Shown: positions 15,593-24,157, counted from the first letter of the stretch. The stretch is 64,000 nt of DNA from Flavobacterium rivuli WB 3.3-2 = DSM 21788 (GCF_000378485.1 NZ_KB899969.1:1-64000); one strand, 5' to 3'. Numbers and translations are program-made. Notes: generated by a model from the letters alone, not told the origin.

Positions 15593-17464
15593 CTAAAAAC
15601 TAAAACTTATGCCTGAATAAAGGCCTATAAAATAAGGTTTAAAATTACCGGAATCTCTGCTAAATGTATTTACCTGGTATTTAAACATGGGTTCAAAATT
15701 AGCTTCAAACGATTTAAAGAAACGGTATTTAAAACCTACACCTATGTTTGTACTAAAGTGAATGCTATTAAGATTTTGGGCCTGGCCCACATTAGTTGCA
15801 TATCCCTGATTAGAAACTACGCTTACATTGTTATCATTAAGAAAAAGCGTGCTCACACCACCTATAATGTCTATCCCGAATTTTTTGTCGAGTAGGGCAT
15901 AAGCCATTTCTACAGGTACTTCTACATAGCCCGTTTTTTGCATCATAGAGCCGTTAAAGGTTCCTGCAGGCATCTGGTTTTCATTAAAGGCGTTAGGGGT
16001 AGCGTTACTACCGGTGCCCTGGTTTTGTACTACGATGTTTCCATTGGTGCGGGCAGCTACGTTTGTTGTAGACTTATTAAGCGAGGCATAGAACTCTACA
16101 CCCTGGGTTTCATAATTAAGGTTAAGGGTATTAACCCCAGATCGTATTGTAATCTTTTTGCTAACGGCATAGTTAACGCCTACACCATAGCTAAGGTCGT
16201 TCTCGTAACTCTTGGCATTGCCTGCAAATTGCCCGTCTATAGGCGACCCCTGCGACAATGAATTATAAAATACCGGAGCCAGTTGCGGCTTTACATTCCA
16301 CTTATTGGTTTTAGCATTTTCGGCAAGGGCTTTCTCTTCCTTCTTACCTGCTTCTTTCTCTCTTAAAAGCTTCTCAAGCTCGTTTTCCGGTTTAACGGTA
16401 TCATTAGCTGCAATGGCAGTTTCGGTTAAAGGGATGTCTTTATTTACAGTTGCAGGAGGTGTTATATTGTTTAAAGGCTGTATTTCTTTATCTGTGCCTG
16501 TAGCTGCTATAGCAGTATTGTTATTATTGTTATTATTGTTACTGCTGTTATTTTTTACAGATGCCGCCGCATTACCTGCAACAGCATTGTTTTTTTGAGT
16601 AAGGTTATTTAGTGCAGTGCCGCTATTATTATTTGAAGCTTTGCCAGATGTACCTGCAGGTGGCGTATTGTTTGCTACAGCACTATTATTAAGCTGACCA
16701 GCATTATTGTTAAACCTGTTTTTATTGCCCTTGTTTAAGGCAGCCTTATTTTTGGCAGTGGCCGATTGATTATTTGCCACCGCATTATTTTGCTTATAGG
16801 TATCAGGGTTAGCAATTTTGCCTGAAGCAGATGTAGCTGCACCACCGTTCTTACTGCCATTATTATTTTTAAACGATGTATTGCTTACAACGGCTTTGCC
16901 GGGTTGTGTAACAATACCGGTTGTATTAGTGCTGTTAGCCTTGTTGTTTTTAGTGCCATAAACCACAGCGTTTTTTGCAGGGGTGCTAAAAGGTTTGGTG
17001 CTCGCATCTTCTGTTTCTGATTTTACAGTTTTACCATTACCTGCATTATCATAACCATTATTGTTTTTTGTGTCTTTTTTATTGGCATCTACAACAATGT
17101 TGTCATTTACCGTTGGCCTGTTAGAACGGTCATATACATTGCCCGAGTTAATATCATGTCCCGAAGACTTATCTGTAGGCAATGTTTTAAATGGTGATGC
17201 TGCCGGTTTATCAGATGCATTATCTAAAACAACAGGGTTGTTTGTTGTGCCAGTATTGCCATTACTAAAGAAAAGCCCAAGCAGCAGCCCTACTACTACA
17301 ATAGCAGCTACACCGGATAGCCTTATCCAGATGGGGACAACTCTTCTTTTTTTCTTCTCTTCCAGCTCTTCCCGTATATTATCCCAGATAAATTCGGGCG
17401 GGTTGGCTTCAAAGTCCTTAAACTTTTCCTGAAAAAGCCTGTCTATATTTTTTTTCTCGCTCAT
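15593..17464 (-). CDS. Sigma-linked membrane protein: cytoplasmic tail, one TM, Asn-rich linker, outer-membrane barrel
   Basis: A 623-residue protein with an unusual layout. Residues 1-43 are charged and cytoplasmic-like (IDRLFQEKFKDFEANPPEFIWDNIREEL), and one membrane segment spans about 44-66. A long low-complexity stretch rich in Asn, Thr, Ala and Lys follows (about 67-390, with an eight-Asn run near 325). The C-terminal part (about 395-623) alternates like an outer-membrane barrel and ends in Phe. Its start overlaps the stop of the ECF sigma gene by 4 nt (ATGA), so the two are translationally coupled. An anti-sigma role for the N-terminal tail is inferred from position, not from a recognised domain. 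Confidence 0.75.
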   Translation of the reverse strand: MSEKKNIDRLFQEKFKDFEANPPEFIWDNIREELEEKKKRRVVPIWIRLSGVAAIVVVGLLLGLFFSNGNTGTTNNPVVLDNASDKPAASPFKTLPTDKSSGHDINSGNVYDRSNRPTVNDNIVVDANKKDTKNNNGYDNAGNGKTVKSETEDASTKPFSTPAKNAVVYGTKNNKANSTNTTGIVTQPGKAVVSNTSFKNNNGSKNGGAATSASGKIANPDTYKQNNAVANNQSATAKNKAALNKGNKNRFNNNAGQLNNSAVANNTPPAGTSGKASNNNSGTALNNLTQKNNAVAGNAAASVKNNSSNNNNNNNNTAIAATGTDKEIQPLNNITPPATVNKDIPLTETAIAANDTVKPENELEKLLREKEAGKKEEKALAENAKTNKWNVKPQLAPVFYNSLSQGSPIDGQFAGNAKSYENDLSYGVGVNYAVSKKITIRSGVNTLNLNYETQGVEFYASLNKSTTNVAARTNGNIVVQNQGTGSNATPNAFNENQMPAGTFNGSMMQKTGYVEVPVEMAYALLDKKFGIDIIGGVSTLFLNDNNVSVVSNQGYATNVGQAQNLNSIHFSTNIGVGFKYRFFKSFEANFEPMFKYQVNTFSRDSGNFKPYFIGLYSGISFSF

Positions 17465-18003
17465 TTTGCGGTAGGTATGGTATTACCCTGGCGGGTTTCA
17501 ATTTTTTCTTTAAGTATCATTCTCGCCCTTGCAAGGTTAGATTTAGATGTGCCATCTGTAATATTAAGCATTGCAGCAATTTCTTTGTGCGAATACCCAT
17601 CTATAACATACAGGTTAAATACCATACGGTACCTGTCTGGCAGTTGTTGTATAATAGCCATGAGGTACTCCATTGGTATATCATCAGCCTCTATTTCCAC
17701 TTCGGCCTCTTCGGGCATGTTCTCGCTTATTATTTCAAAGATACCCTCTGTCCTGTACTTTTGCAATACATTGTTTACCATTACCCTTTTTGCCCATCCT
17801 TCAAAAGAACCCTCAAAACGGTACTGGTTTATTTTTTTAAAAATTAAAAGGAAACCATCCTGTAAATTATCTTCGGCATCAACGCGGCTGCGGGAGTACT
17901 TTAAGCACACCGCAAACAGCTTGGGGGCAAGCAGGCGGTACAATTGTTCCTGTGCTTTTATACTGTTTTCCTGACAATCTTTTATGAGCTGTTCTAAACC
18001 CAA
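17461..18003 (-). CDS. ECF-type RNA polymerase sigma factor
   Basis: A 180-residue group IV sigma-70 factor. Region 2 covers about 24-90 (AEDNLQDGFLLIFKKINQY, then SFEGWAKRVMVNNVLQKYR). Region 4 covers about 118-170 (QLPDRYRMVFNLYVIDGYSHKEIAAML, then GTSKSNLARARMILKEK), with the linker of acidic residues between. It is the Bacteroidota type that usually precedes a membrane protein with an outer-membrane barrel. It overlaps the downstream gene by 4 nt. Target promoters are unknown. Confidence 0.93.
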   Translation of the reverse strand: MGLEQLIKDCQENSIKAQEQLYRLLAPKLFAVCLKYSRSRVDAEDNLQDGFLLIFKKINQYRFEGSFEGWAKRVMVNNVLQKYRTEGIFEIISENMPEEAEVEIEADDIPMEYLMAIIQQLPDRYRMVFNLYVIDGYSHKEIAAMLNITDGTSKSNLARARMILKEKIETRQGNTIPTAK

Positions 18004-18022
18004 TTAGTTTCCTGTTTATATA

Positions 18023-18445
18023 TTATTGTCTTACAGGTATATCAACCTCTATAAATTGACTGTTGCCTGCTGCATCATCTCCTTTGTAAAACTTAAACTT
18101 ATAACTATCTGTAGCATTTAATGGGCACTGAAAATTATAGGTAGCCTTTTCCGGCACTACATTTAACGACTCTGCACAGGTGGCATCCTGTATAAAATAC
18201 GCCTGTACGGCAAGCGTTAATGTGTAACCGCTTGGTTCCTTGTACAAATCGGTAACATAAAAGCAGTCGTTTGGTTTTTTGTAATACATATCCATAGCAT
18301 AGGTGCGCCCGGGCGTGACCGATGCGGGAGTGGTAATACTATCTGCAGGTATAAACACAATGTCAAAATTTACCTTGGGCTCATTATCTACAGAGCATGA
18401 AGTTAGCATTAGCAGCACGGCAAGGAGAAGTAAACACTTTTTCAT
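18023..18445 (-). CDS. Small lipoprotein of unknown function
   Basis: A 140-residue protein with a lipoprotein signal (MKKCLLLLAVLLMLTSC, Cys17). The mature part is Ig-like or beta-rich (VNFDIVFIPADSITTPASVTPGRTYAMDMYYKKPNDC) with four further Cys residues that could pair. No family was recognised. The start at 18445 is chosen because the upstream in-frame Met codons add residues that do not fit a signal peptide. It lies upstream of the sigma factor on the same strand, 19 nt away, and may be part of that operon. Confidence 0.7.
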   Translation of the reverse strand: MKKCLLLLAVLLMLTSCSVDNEPKVNFDIVFIPADSITTPASVTPGRTYAMDMYYKKPNDCFYVTDLYKEPSGYTLTLAVQAYFIQDATCAESLNVVPEKATYNFQCPLNATDSYKFKFYKGDDAAGNSQFIEVDIPVRQ

Positions 18446-18522
18446 AAATCGTTTCAATGGTAATATAGTTTCCTTTACAAGCATTAGATGCAAAAAAACT
18501 AAAAGGTTGCGTTACAAGGTAT

Positions 18523-18550
18523 AAAAAAACCCGAAATAAATCGGGTTTTA
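18523..18550 (-). terminator. recA terminator
   Basis: On the minus strand, AAACCCGAT pairs with the complementary ATTTCGGGTTT and is followed by a run of seven T. It lies directly downstream of the recA stop. Confidence 0.8.
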
Positions 18551-18553
18551 GTA

Positions 18554-19558
18554 TTAAGCCATATTTTGCTTAATGGCATCTTTTATTTTCAGTTCCAGCT
18601 CGTCGGCCATTTCGGGGTTATCCTTAATAAGCGCCTTAACCGCATCGCGGCCCTGGCCAAGCTTGGTGTCGCCGTAGCTAAACCATGAACCTGCTTTACG
18701 TATAATTTCAAACTCTACCGCAAGATCCAGTATTTCGCCTGTTTTACTTACACCTTCGCCATACATAATGTCAAATTCGGCAGTTTTAAACGGTGGTGCT
18801 ACTTTGTTCTTTACGATCTTAACTTTAGTGCGGTTACCAATAACATTCTCGCCATCTTTAATTTGAGACGAACGGCGGATATCTATACGTACCGATGCAT
18901 AAAACTTAAGCGCGTTACCACCCGTAGTAGTTTCCGGGTTACCAAACATAACACCTATTTTTTCGCGTAGCTGGTTAATAAAGAAAACCGTACAGTTAGT
19001 TTTGCTAATTGTACCTGTAAGCTTACGCAATGCCTGGCTCATTAAACGGGCATGAAGGCCCATTTTAGAGTCGCCCATTTCGCCTTCTATCTCACTTTTT
19101 GGGGTAAGGGCCGCAACAGAGTCAATTACCACGATGTCTATCGCGCCGGAGCGGATAAGGTTCTCAGCAATTTCCAGTGCCTGCTCACCATTGTCCGGCT
19201 GCGAGATGATAAGGTTAACCACATCTACACCCAGTTTTTCGGCATAGCCACGATCAAAAGCGTGCTCTGCATCTATAAAAGCAGCAATGCCACCGGCTTT
19301 TTGAGCCTCTGCAATTGCGTGCAACGTTAATGTTGTTTTACCCGAAGATTCCGGGCCATATATTTCTATTATCCTGCCGCGAGGGTACCCGTTTACACCA
19401 AGTGCAAGGTCTACCCCAAGAGAGCCGGAAGGGATGGCTTCTACCTCTTCTACAGCCTGGTCGCCCAGTTTCATAACCGTTCCTTTACCGTAAGCCTTGT
19501 CTAATTTATCCAGCGTAAGCTGTAATGCCTTTAGTTTCGCTTCTTTTTCTGCGCTCAT
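18554..19558 (-). CDS. recA: Recombinase RecA
   Basis: A 334-residue RecA. Walker A is GPESSGKT at 68-75, followed by the conserved [28 protein letters not shown] (Walker B and loop 1) and [29 protein letters not shown] (loop 2 region). It forms ATP-dependent filaments on single-stranded DNA for strand exchange and LexA cleavage. The C-terminal tail is short and acidic, as in many Bacteroidota. Monocistronic with its own promoter and terminator. Confidence 0.99.
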   Translation of the reverse strand: MSAEKEAKLKALQLTLDKLDKAYGKGTVMKLGDQAVEEVEAIPSGSLGVDLALGVNGYPRGRIIEIYGPESSGKTTLTLHAIAEAQKAGGIAAFIDAEHAFDRGYAEKLGVDVVNLIISQPDNGEQALEIAENLIRSGAIDIVVIDSVAALTPKSEIEGEMGDSKMGLHARLMSQALRKLTGTISKTNCTVFFINQLREKIGVMFGNPETTTGGNALKFYASVRIDIRRSSQIKDGENVIGNRTKVKIVKNKVAPPFKTAEFDIMYGEGVSKTGEILDLAVEFEIIRKAGSWFSYGDTKLGQGRDAVKALIKDNPEMADELELKIKDAIKQNMA

Positions 19559-19578
19559 TTCTTTTACATTAGTTTATG

Positions 19579-19609
19579 TAAAATTAAGGATTTTATTTGG
19601 GGTGGCAAA
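19579..19609 (-). promoter_or_regulatory. recA promoter candidate
   Basis: Read on the minus strand: TTTG (19606-19609), 19-nt spacer, TAATTTTA (19579-19586), one base off the TAnnTTTG consensus. The start site would be about 15 nt upstream of the ATG. Confidence 0.5.
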
Positions 19610-19664
19610 GCAGATTAAGGTGTGTGAATAAATATTTGTGTGTATGTATTTTAGTAGGATTTTT

Positions 19665-19693
19665 TTGTTAATTTAACAAAATCAAATTAACAA
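19665..19693 (+). promoter_or_regulatory. 10-bp inverted repeat at the DUF5343 start codon
   Basis: TTGTTAATTT (19665-19674) and its exact reverse complement AAATTAACAA (19684-19693) are separated by 9 nt and end 3 nt before the ATG. It could be an operator for an autorepressor or an mRNA hairpin that hides the start codon. Nothing in the sequence decides between these. Confidence 0.6.
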
Positions 19694-19696
19694 TTC

Positions 19697-20359
19697 ATGG
19701 CAAAAGAACTTCCTCCGTATGTGAGTGCAACAGGACTACTTCAAGAACTATTTAAAAAAATACAAGAGGCTCCGCCACCATCACGATTTAGTCAAGACTT
19801 TTTATTTACTAATTTAAAGTTTAATAAATCCGGCAGTACAATACCTTTTATACCATTTCTGAAAAGAATAGGATTTATAAGTAATGATGGTACTCCCACA
19901 GAAATTTACAAACAATTTAGAAATCCAGATATAAAAATTTCCGGTAATGCAATGGCTCAGGCATTTACGATTGCATATAAGGATTTATATTCTCGAAATG
20001 AATATTGGCACAAATTATCAAAGGAAGATTTAAAAAATTTCTTAGTCGAGAAGTTAGAATTAGATACTAAAAATGAAGCGTTAAAAAAATTAATAAGTAC
20101 GATTGAAACTCTTAAGAAATACACTGATTTTGAAAATTTATCTCAAAAACTAAATGAGGTTGTTACTGAATTGGAAAATAAAGAGCCAGAGCCAGAACCT
20201 CAAGTAAAAAAAAATACAGCAAAAATTTCACATCAGGATGATAGCATTGATTCTATTAATCTGTCATACACTATTAATCTAAACCTGCCTGAAACTTCGG
20301 ATATTGCTGTATTCAATGCGATTTTTAAAAGTTTAAAAGAACATCTACTTAAAAAATGA
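19697..20359 (+). CDS. DUF5343 domain protein
   Basis: A 220-residue protein. The N-terminal part (about 1-145, ELPPYVSATGLLQELFKKIQEAPPPSRFSQDFL then GFISNDGTPTEIYKQFRNP) matches DUF5343, which looks like a winged-helix-type fold. It is followed by a Glu/Pro/Lys linker (about 165-180) and a beta-like C-terminal tail (SLSYTINLNLPETSDIAVFNAIFKSLKEHLL). Its stop overlaps the next gene's ATG by 4 nt (ATGA), so the two form a coupled pair. The gene is clearly richer in A and T than recA next to it, which suggests horizontal origin. A role as partner or regulator of the HEPN protein is inferred from this coupling. Confidence 0.8.
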   Translation: MAKELPPYVSATGLLQELFKKIQEAPPPSRFSQDFLFTNLKFNKSGSTIPFIPFLKRIGFISNDGTPTEIYKQFRNPDIKISGNAMAQAFTIAYKDLYSRNEYWHKLSKEDLKNFLVEKLELDTKNEALKKLISTIETLKKYTDFENLSQKLNEVVTELENKEPEPEPQVKKNTAKISHQDDSIDSINLSYTINLNLPETSDIAVFNAIFKSLKEHLLKK

Positions 20360-20943
20360 AAAACTTAGGAGAAGAAAATTTAATCAAAGTGTTTGGTGTT
20401 ACTAATCAGTTTGTTGAGCTTGAACTTGACAAAATTGAGGAAAAATATAATATTGATTTGGGTCGCAAAAAAGCCAAGATAAAGAAAGATACAACATATT
20501 ACCCGCAATTTGATTTTGAAATTAGGAAAGAAGCGCAATCTATGGCAAAACATTACGAGATATTTTATTGCTTAGAAAAATCTATTAGAGATTTGATTAC
20601 TACGACTATGGAAACTCCATATGGTGAAAATTGGTGGGATGTAAAAGTAACTCAGGTTGTTAAAGATGAAGTTAAAAAAAGAATGCAGAAAGAAATCGAC
20701 TCCGGTGTTACTTTAAGATCAAGAGAGCCTTTAGATTTTACTACTTTTGGTGAATTAACAGATATAATAAAATCTAATTGGGTAAGTTTTTCATTGCTTT
20801 TTAAAAGTGTAAGGGCTGTTGAAAAAGTAATGTCTAGTTTAAATACTTTAAGAGGTCCAATCGCACATTGTACTTCTTTAGCTGAAGATGAGCAATTAAG
20901 ATTACAATTGAGTGTTCGAGACTGGTTTAGGTTATTAGAATAA
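20356..20943 (+). CDS. Swt1-type HEPN domain protein
   Basis: A 195-residue protein whose C-terminal part matches the Swt1 family HEPN domain. The diagnostic RX4-6H motif is RGPIAH at 166-171, preceded by the helix VEKVMSSLNTL. HEPN proteins with this motif are commonly metal-independent RNases used in toxin-antitoxin and antiviral systems. The first 60 residues (FVELELDKIEEKYNIDLGRKKAKIKKD) are charged and of unknown role. It is coupled to the DUF5343 gene by a 4-nt overlap. RNase activity is inferred from the intact motif. Confidence 0.8.
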   Translation: MKNLGEENLIKVFGVTNQFVELELDKIEEKYNIDLGRKKAKIKKDTTYYPQFDFEIRKEAQSMAKHYEIFYCLEKSIRDLITTTMETPYGENWWDVKVTQVVKDEVKKRMQKEIDSGVTLRSREPLDFTTFGELTDIIKSNWVSFSLLFKSVRAVEKVMSSLNTLRGPIAHCTSLAEDEQLRLQLSVRDWFRLLE

Positions 20944-21136
20944 ATACAATCGGAATATTTTAATGCACTCAATGGCAGATTGAGCTTTGTCAGTTTGAAG
21001 AATAAAAAATATCATTATTAGAAATTGACTTATTGCTTGATTTTGCATCGGTAGCATGCCGGATGCAGAATGAACGAAAAATTTAATGATATTCAATTTT
21101 GAGAAATAAAATTTGGTACATTTAAACACAAAACTT

Positions 21137-21919
21137 TTACGGTTTAGTATATTTTTCCCTCATCACCTCAAACAACAACTCCGGTTCGTTCGTAGTGATA
21201 TAGTCTGCCTTTTGGTTTAATAATGTTTCCATTTGGGTTTTGTCGTTAGCCGTCCAGGCATTAATGGTTAAGCCTAACGCTTTAGCCTCCTTAATCCAGT
21301 CGGGGTGTTCTTTGTAAACGCTGTAATGATAATCAAGGCCGGTATAGCCATCCTGCTTGGCCTGTGCAGGAGCAACGTCTCCGTTTAGGTAGGCCAATTG
21401 AGCTTTGGGGCTAAGCTGATGCACCAGTTTGCCTACATCATAACTAAAGCAAATGTATTCTACCTGCTTTTCGGCTTTTAGTTTTTTTATCACGGCAACA
21501 CTCATTTTAGTAAGCAGGGAGGAACGCTCCGGGTTAACTTCAGATGTTTTAATTTCCAGTATAAGCTTTGTCTTTTTCTGCTTTAATCCCTCACGCAGGT
21601 AGGCTTCAAGTGTGGGTATCTTTTCGCTGTTGGGGTGTTGTTTGGTAAGCAGTTCGGCATAGGCGCTGGTTTCTATGGGTAGGCCATAAAAGGTATGGTC
21701 GTGGTTCACTACAATAATGCTGTCTTTAGTAAGGTGTACATCAAATTCAGACCCATAACAACCCAAAGCTATTGCCTGCTTTAAAGATGCTATAGAGTTT
21801 TCGGGCAGGTTGTTGGTTTTCCACGCACCACGGTGGGCAATAACGCAGTTATTATTTTGCGCAAAGCCTGTAAGGGTAAATAGTAGACAGGCGGTTATAA
21901 AGAGTTTAAGGTTTTTCAT
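21137..21919 (-). CDS. Glycerophosphodiester phosphodiesterase family protein
   Basis: A 260-residue secreted enzyme with a signal peptide (about 1-19, cut after GFA). Catalytic motifs of the GDPD TIM barrel are seen: HRGAW near residue 26, ENSIASL, SEFDVHLTKD with the metal-binding Glu and Asp, and HDHTF. The family hydrolyses glycerophosphodiesters to glycerol-3-phosphate and an alcohol. The Met at 21919 is chosen because it starts a clean signal peptide; the longer frame adds 47 residues of unlikely sequence. Confidence 0.92.
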   Translation of the reverse strand: MKNLKLFITACLLFTLTGFAQNNNCVIAHRGAWKTNNLPENSIASLKQAIALGCYGSEFDVHLTKDSIIVVNHDHTFYGLPIETSAYAELLTKQHPNSEKIPTLEAYLREGLKQKKTKLILEIKTSEVNPERSSLLTKMSVAVIKKLKAEKQVEYICFSYDVGKLVHQLSPKAQLAYLNGDVAPAQAKQDGYTGLDYHYSVYKEHPDWIKEAKALGLTINAWTANDKTQMETLLNQKADYITTNEPELLFEVMREKYTKP

Positions 21920-22035
21920 GTGAAAAATGTGAAATTCAAAAATAGGAAAAAGTTTAGTTTTGGGTGTTAAGACAGGATTAAGGAGAGGGTGCAAATACTT
22001 AATCTGGCAATAAATATTTTTTGTATCTTCGTTAT

Positions 22036-22281
22036 ATGAAATCTGCAGAAATAAATACAAGTATTATAGAAGGTTATGTTGGGCTTTTAGACAACTTAAG
22101 CACAGCAAATAAACTTGACCTTATATCTAAACTAACCAAATCTATAAAAACCGACCTTACCAGGAAAAAAACTTCGTTTGGGAAGGCTTTTGGCGCATTT
22201 GATTCTAAAAAAAGTGCAGAACAAATTATTGAAGAAATTCGGGCAAGCAGATTATCAACCAGAGAGATTGAAGAGTTTTGA
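22036..22281 (+). CDS. Antitoxin-like protein of a PIN toxin-antitoxin pair
   Basis: An 81-residue protein, mostly helical (IIEGYVGLLDNLSTANKLDLISKLTKSIKTDL), ending in RASRLSTREIEEF. It shows no clear DNA-binding domain by eye. Its stop overlaps the start of a VapC-like PIN gene, which makes it the likely antitoxin. It resembles small proteins often found before PIN toxins in Bacteroidota. The ATG at 22036 is preferred to the TTG at 22021. Confidence 0.75.
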   Translation: MKSAEINTSIIEGYVGLLDNLSTANKLDLISKLTKSIKTDLTRKKTSFGKAFGAFDSKKSAEQIIEEIRASRLSTREIEEF

Positions 22282-22691
22282 AATACCTTATTGATACTAA
22301 TATTGCTATCTTTTATATGAAAGGCAAATTTAGCCTTAATAAAAAGTTTGATGCGTTATCATCTGACGATTGCTACATCTCAGAAATCACACTGGCAGAA
22401 TTGAAATTTGGAGTTGCAAAAAGTGAAAAGCCGGAAAAGAATAAAAAAGCTTTAAATGACTTTTTAACTGGTGTACAGATACTCCCAATATTTCATTCAT
22501 TAGATTTATATGCAGATGAAAAAGCAAGGCTGCAAAAAGCGGGAACTCCTATTGATGATTTCGATCTTTTAATTGGTGTAACTTCAGTAACTCATAAGCT
22601 TACAATGGTTACTAATAATACAAAACATTTCAGGCAAATAACAAACATTAATTTAGAGGACTGGACTTCTGAAATTGCCGGTACAATTTAA
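22278..22691 (+). CDS. PIN domain ribonuclease toxin (VapC-like)
   Basis: A 137-residue PIN-domain protein. The acidic metal-binding residues are in place: Asp6 in LIDTN, Glu41 in TLAELKFG, and Asp93/94/96 in IDDFDLLIG, with TNNTKHF near 113-118. VapC toxins cleave tRNA or rRNA and are held inactive by the antitoxin. The start is a TTG at 22278 that overlaps the antitoxin stop (TTGA). The next ATG would remove the first catalytic Asp, so TTG is needed for activity. Confidence 0.9.
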   Translation: MKYLIDTNIAIFYMKGKFSLNKKFDALSSDDCYISEITLAELKFGVAKSEKPEKNKKALNDFLTGVQILPIFHSLDLYADEKARLQKAGTPIDDFDLLIGVTSVTHKLTMVTNNTKHFRQITNINLEDWTSEIAGTI

Positions 22692-22692
22692 A

Positions 22693-22723
22693 TTTGCCCC
22701 ATCCTAAAAAATTTCTACCTTTG
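22693..22723 (+). promoter_or_regulatory. Promoter for trhO
   Basis: TTTG (22693-22696), 19-nt spacer, TACCTTTG (22716-22723), an exact match to the Bacteroidota consensus. The start site would be near 22730, leaving a leader of about 54 nt. It begins right after the PIN toxin stop codon. Confidence 0.65.
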
Positions 22724-22783
22724 CAGCGGTTCCGCCATCAGGAGCCATACATATTGATATTTCTTACTTAAAAATTGTATAGC

Positions 22784-24136
22784 ATGCAACTGTTCAACAC
22801 TTTAAGCGCAGAAGAAAGAACCGCTCTTATAGAAGATAGCGGCAAACAGCGCCTTACGCTGTCTTTCTACGCCTATTCTCACATTACAGATCCCAAACAA
22901 TTTCGCGATTCGCTTTTTCTTGCCTGGAACCCACTTGAGGTTTTAGGGAGGATATACGTTGCCAAAGAAGGTATTAACGCCCAGCTATCGCTACCGGCAG
23001 ATCATTTTTACCAGTTTAAAGACCACTTAGATACCATTCCGTTTTTAAAAGATATCCGCCTTAATGTTGCGGTAGAGCAGGACGACCTGTCTTTCCTTAA
23101 GCTTACCATTAAGGTGCGCGATAAGGTGGTGGCCGACGGGCTGGACGATGCCTCGTTTGATGTTACCAATAAGGGTATTCACCTTGGGGCAAAGGATTTT
23201 AACCAGATGCTGGAAGACCCAAATACTATTGTTGTAGATTTTCGTAATCATTATGAGAGCGAGATAGGACATTTTAGAAATGCCATTACGCCCGATGTGG
23301 AAACATTTAGAGAGTCGCTGCCGGTTATAGAGAACCAGCTTGCCGATTATAAAGAAGATAAAAACCTGTTGATGTACTGTACAGGGGGTATTCGTTGCGA
23401 AAAGGCATCTGCCTTTTTTAAGCACAAAGGGTTTAAAAATGTGTACCAGCTTGACGGTGGTATTATAGAATATACACGCCAGGTTAAGGCCGAAGGGCTT
23501 GAAAGTAAATTTATAGGTAAAAACTTTGTGTTTGATGCCCGCCTTGGCGAGCGCATTACCGACGATATTGTTGCCCAGTGCCACCAGTGCGGCAAACCAT
23601 GCGACAACCATACTAACTGCGCTAACGAGGCATGCCATTTACTGTTTATTCAGTGCGACGAGTGCAAAGATGCCATGCACAATACCTGTAGTACCGAATG
23701 TCTTGAAATTGTGCAGCTGCCGGAAGAGGAGCAAAAGGCACTGCGCCGTGGCATTAACAAAGGCAATATGATTTTTAGAAAAGGAAAATCTGACAAACTT
23801 CAGTTTAAACAAAGTGGCGAACTTAGCGATGTGGCTCTTGCCATTGCTCCAAAAGTTAAAGGAACCCGCACCAGGATTAAGAAAACCCTTATAGGCAAAG
23901 GCGAACACTATTATCCTAAAGCACAGGTGGGGCAGTTTACCATAGAGCAGGGCGAGCTTAAAATAGGCGACCGTATACTTATATCCGGCCCAAGCACCGG
24001 AGAGCAACAGCTAATTGTTGCCGCGCTTCGTGTAAACGGGCAGGAGGGCAGCGTTGCCACCGCGGGTGATAAAGTTACTTTTAACCTACCTTTCAGGATA
24101 AGGTTATCAGATAAGTTGTTTAAAATTTTAGAATAA
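22784..24136 (+). CDS. trhO: tRNA uridine(34) hydroxylase TrhO, with a C-terminal U32-like domain
   Basis: A 450-residue rhodanese-family protein. It has the N-terminal TrhO domain (about 20-115), a rhodanese domain with active-site Cys199 in YCTGGIRCEK, and a Cys/His-rich segment (about 260-310: CHQCGKPC, CANEAC, CDEC, CSTEC) that could bind zinc. The last 90 residues form a beta-barrel-like domain (FTIEQGELKIGDRILISGPSTGEQ). E. coli TrhO is about 350 residues and lacks this tail. The family makes 5-hydroxyuridine at the tRNA wobble position using O2. The ATG at 22784 is preferred to TTG 22775. Confidence 0.9.
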   Translation: MQLFNTLSAEERTALIEDSGKQRLTLSFYAYSHITDPKQFRDSLFLAWNPLEVLGRIYVAKEGINAQLSLPADHFYQFKDHLDTIPFLKDIRLNVAVEQDDLSFLKLTIKVRDKVVADGLDDASFDVTNKGIHLGAKDFNQMLEDPNTIVVDFRNHYESEIGHFRNAITPDVETFRESLPVIENQLADYKEDKNLLMYCTGGIRCEKASAFFKHKGFKNVYQLDGGIIEYTRQVKAEGLESKFIGKNFVFDARLGERITDDIVAQCHQCGKPCDNHTNCANEACHLLFIQCDECKDAMHNTCSTECLEIVQLPEEEQKALRRGINKGNMIFRKGKSDKLQFKQSGELSDVALAIAPKVKGTRTRIKKTLIGKGEHYYPKAQVGQFTIEQGELKIGDRILISGPSTGEQQLIVAALRVNGQEGSVATAGDKVTFNLPFRIRLSDKLFKILE

Positions 24137-24157
24137 TTTATAACATACATAGTTACT

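Noticed and set aside
16305..16598. Plus-strand Leu/Ser-rich frame opposite the sigma-linked protein
   Set aside because: It is the antisense reading of the Asn-rich linker, where Asn codons read as Leu/Val; no independent support.
20356..20943. Assignment of the HEPN protein as a MazF- or RelE-type toxin
   Set aside because: The fold is all-helical with an RX4H motif, not the beta-barrel or RelE fold.
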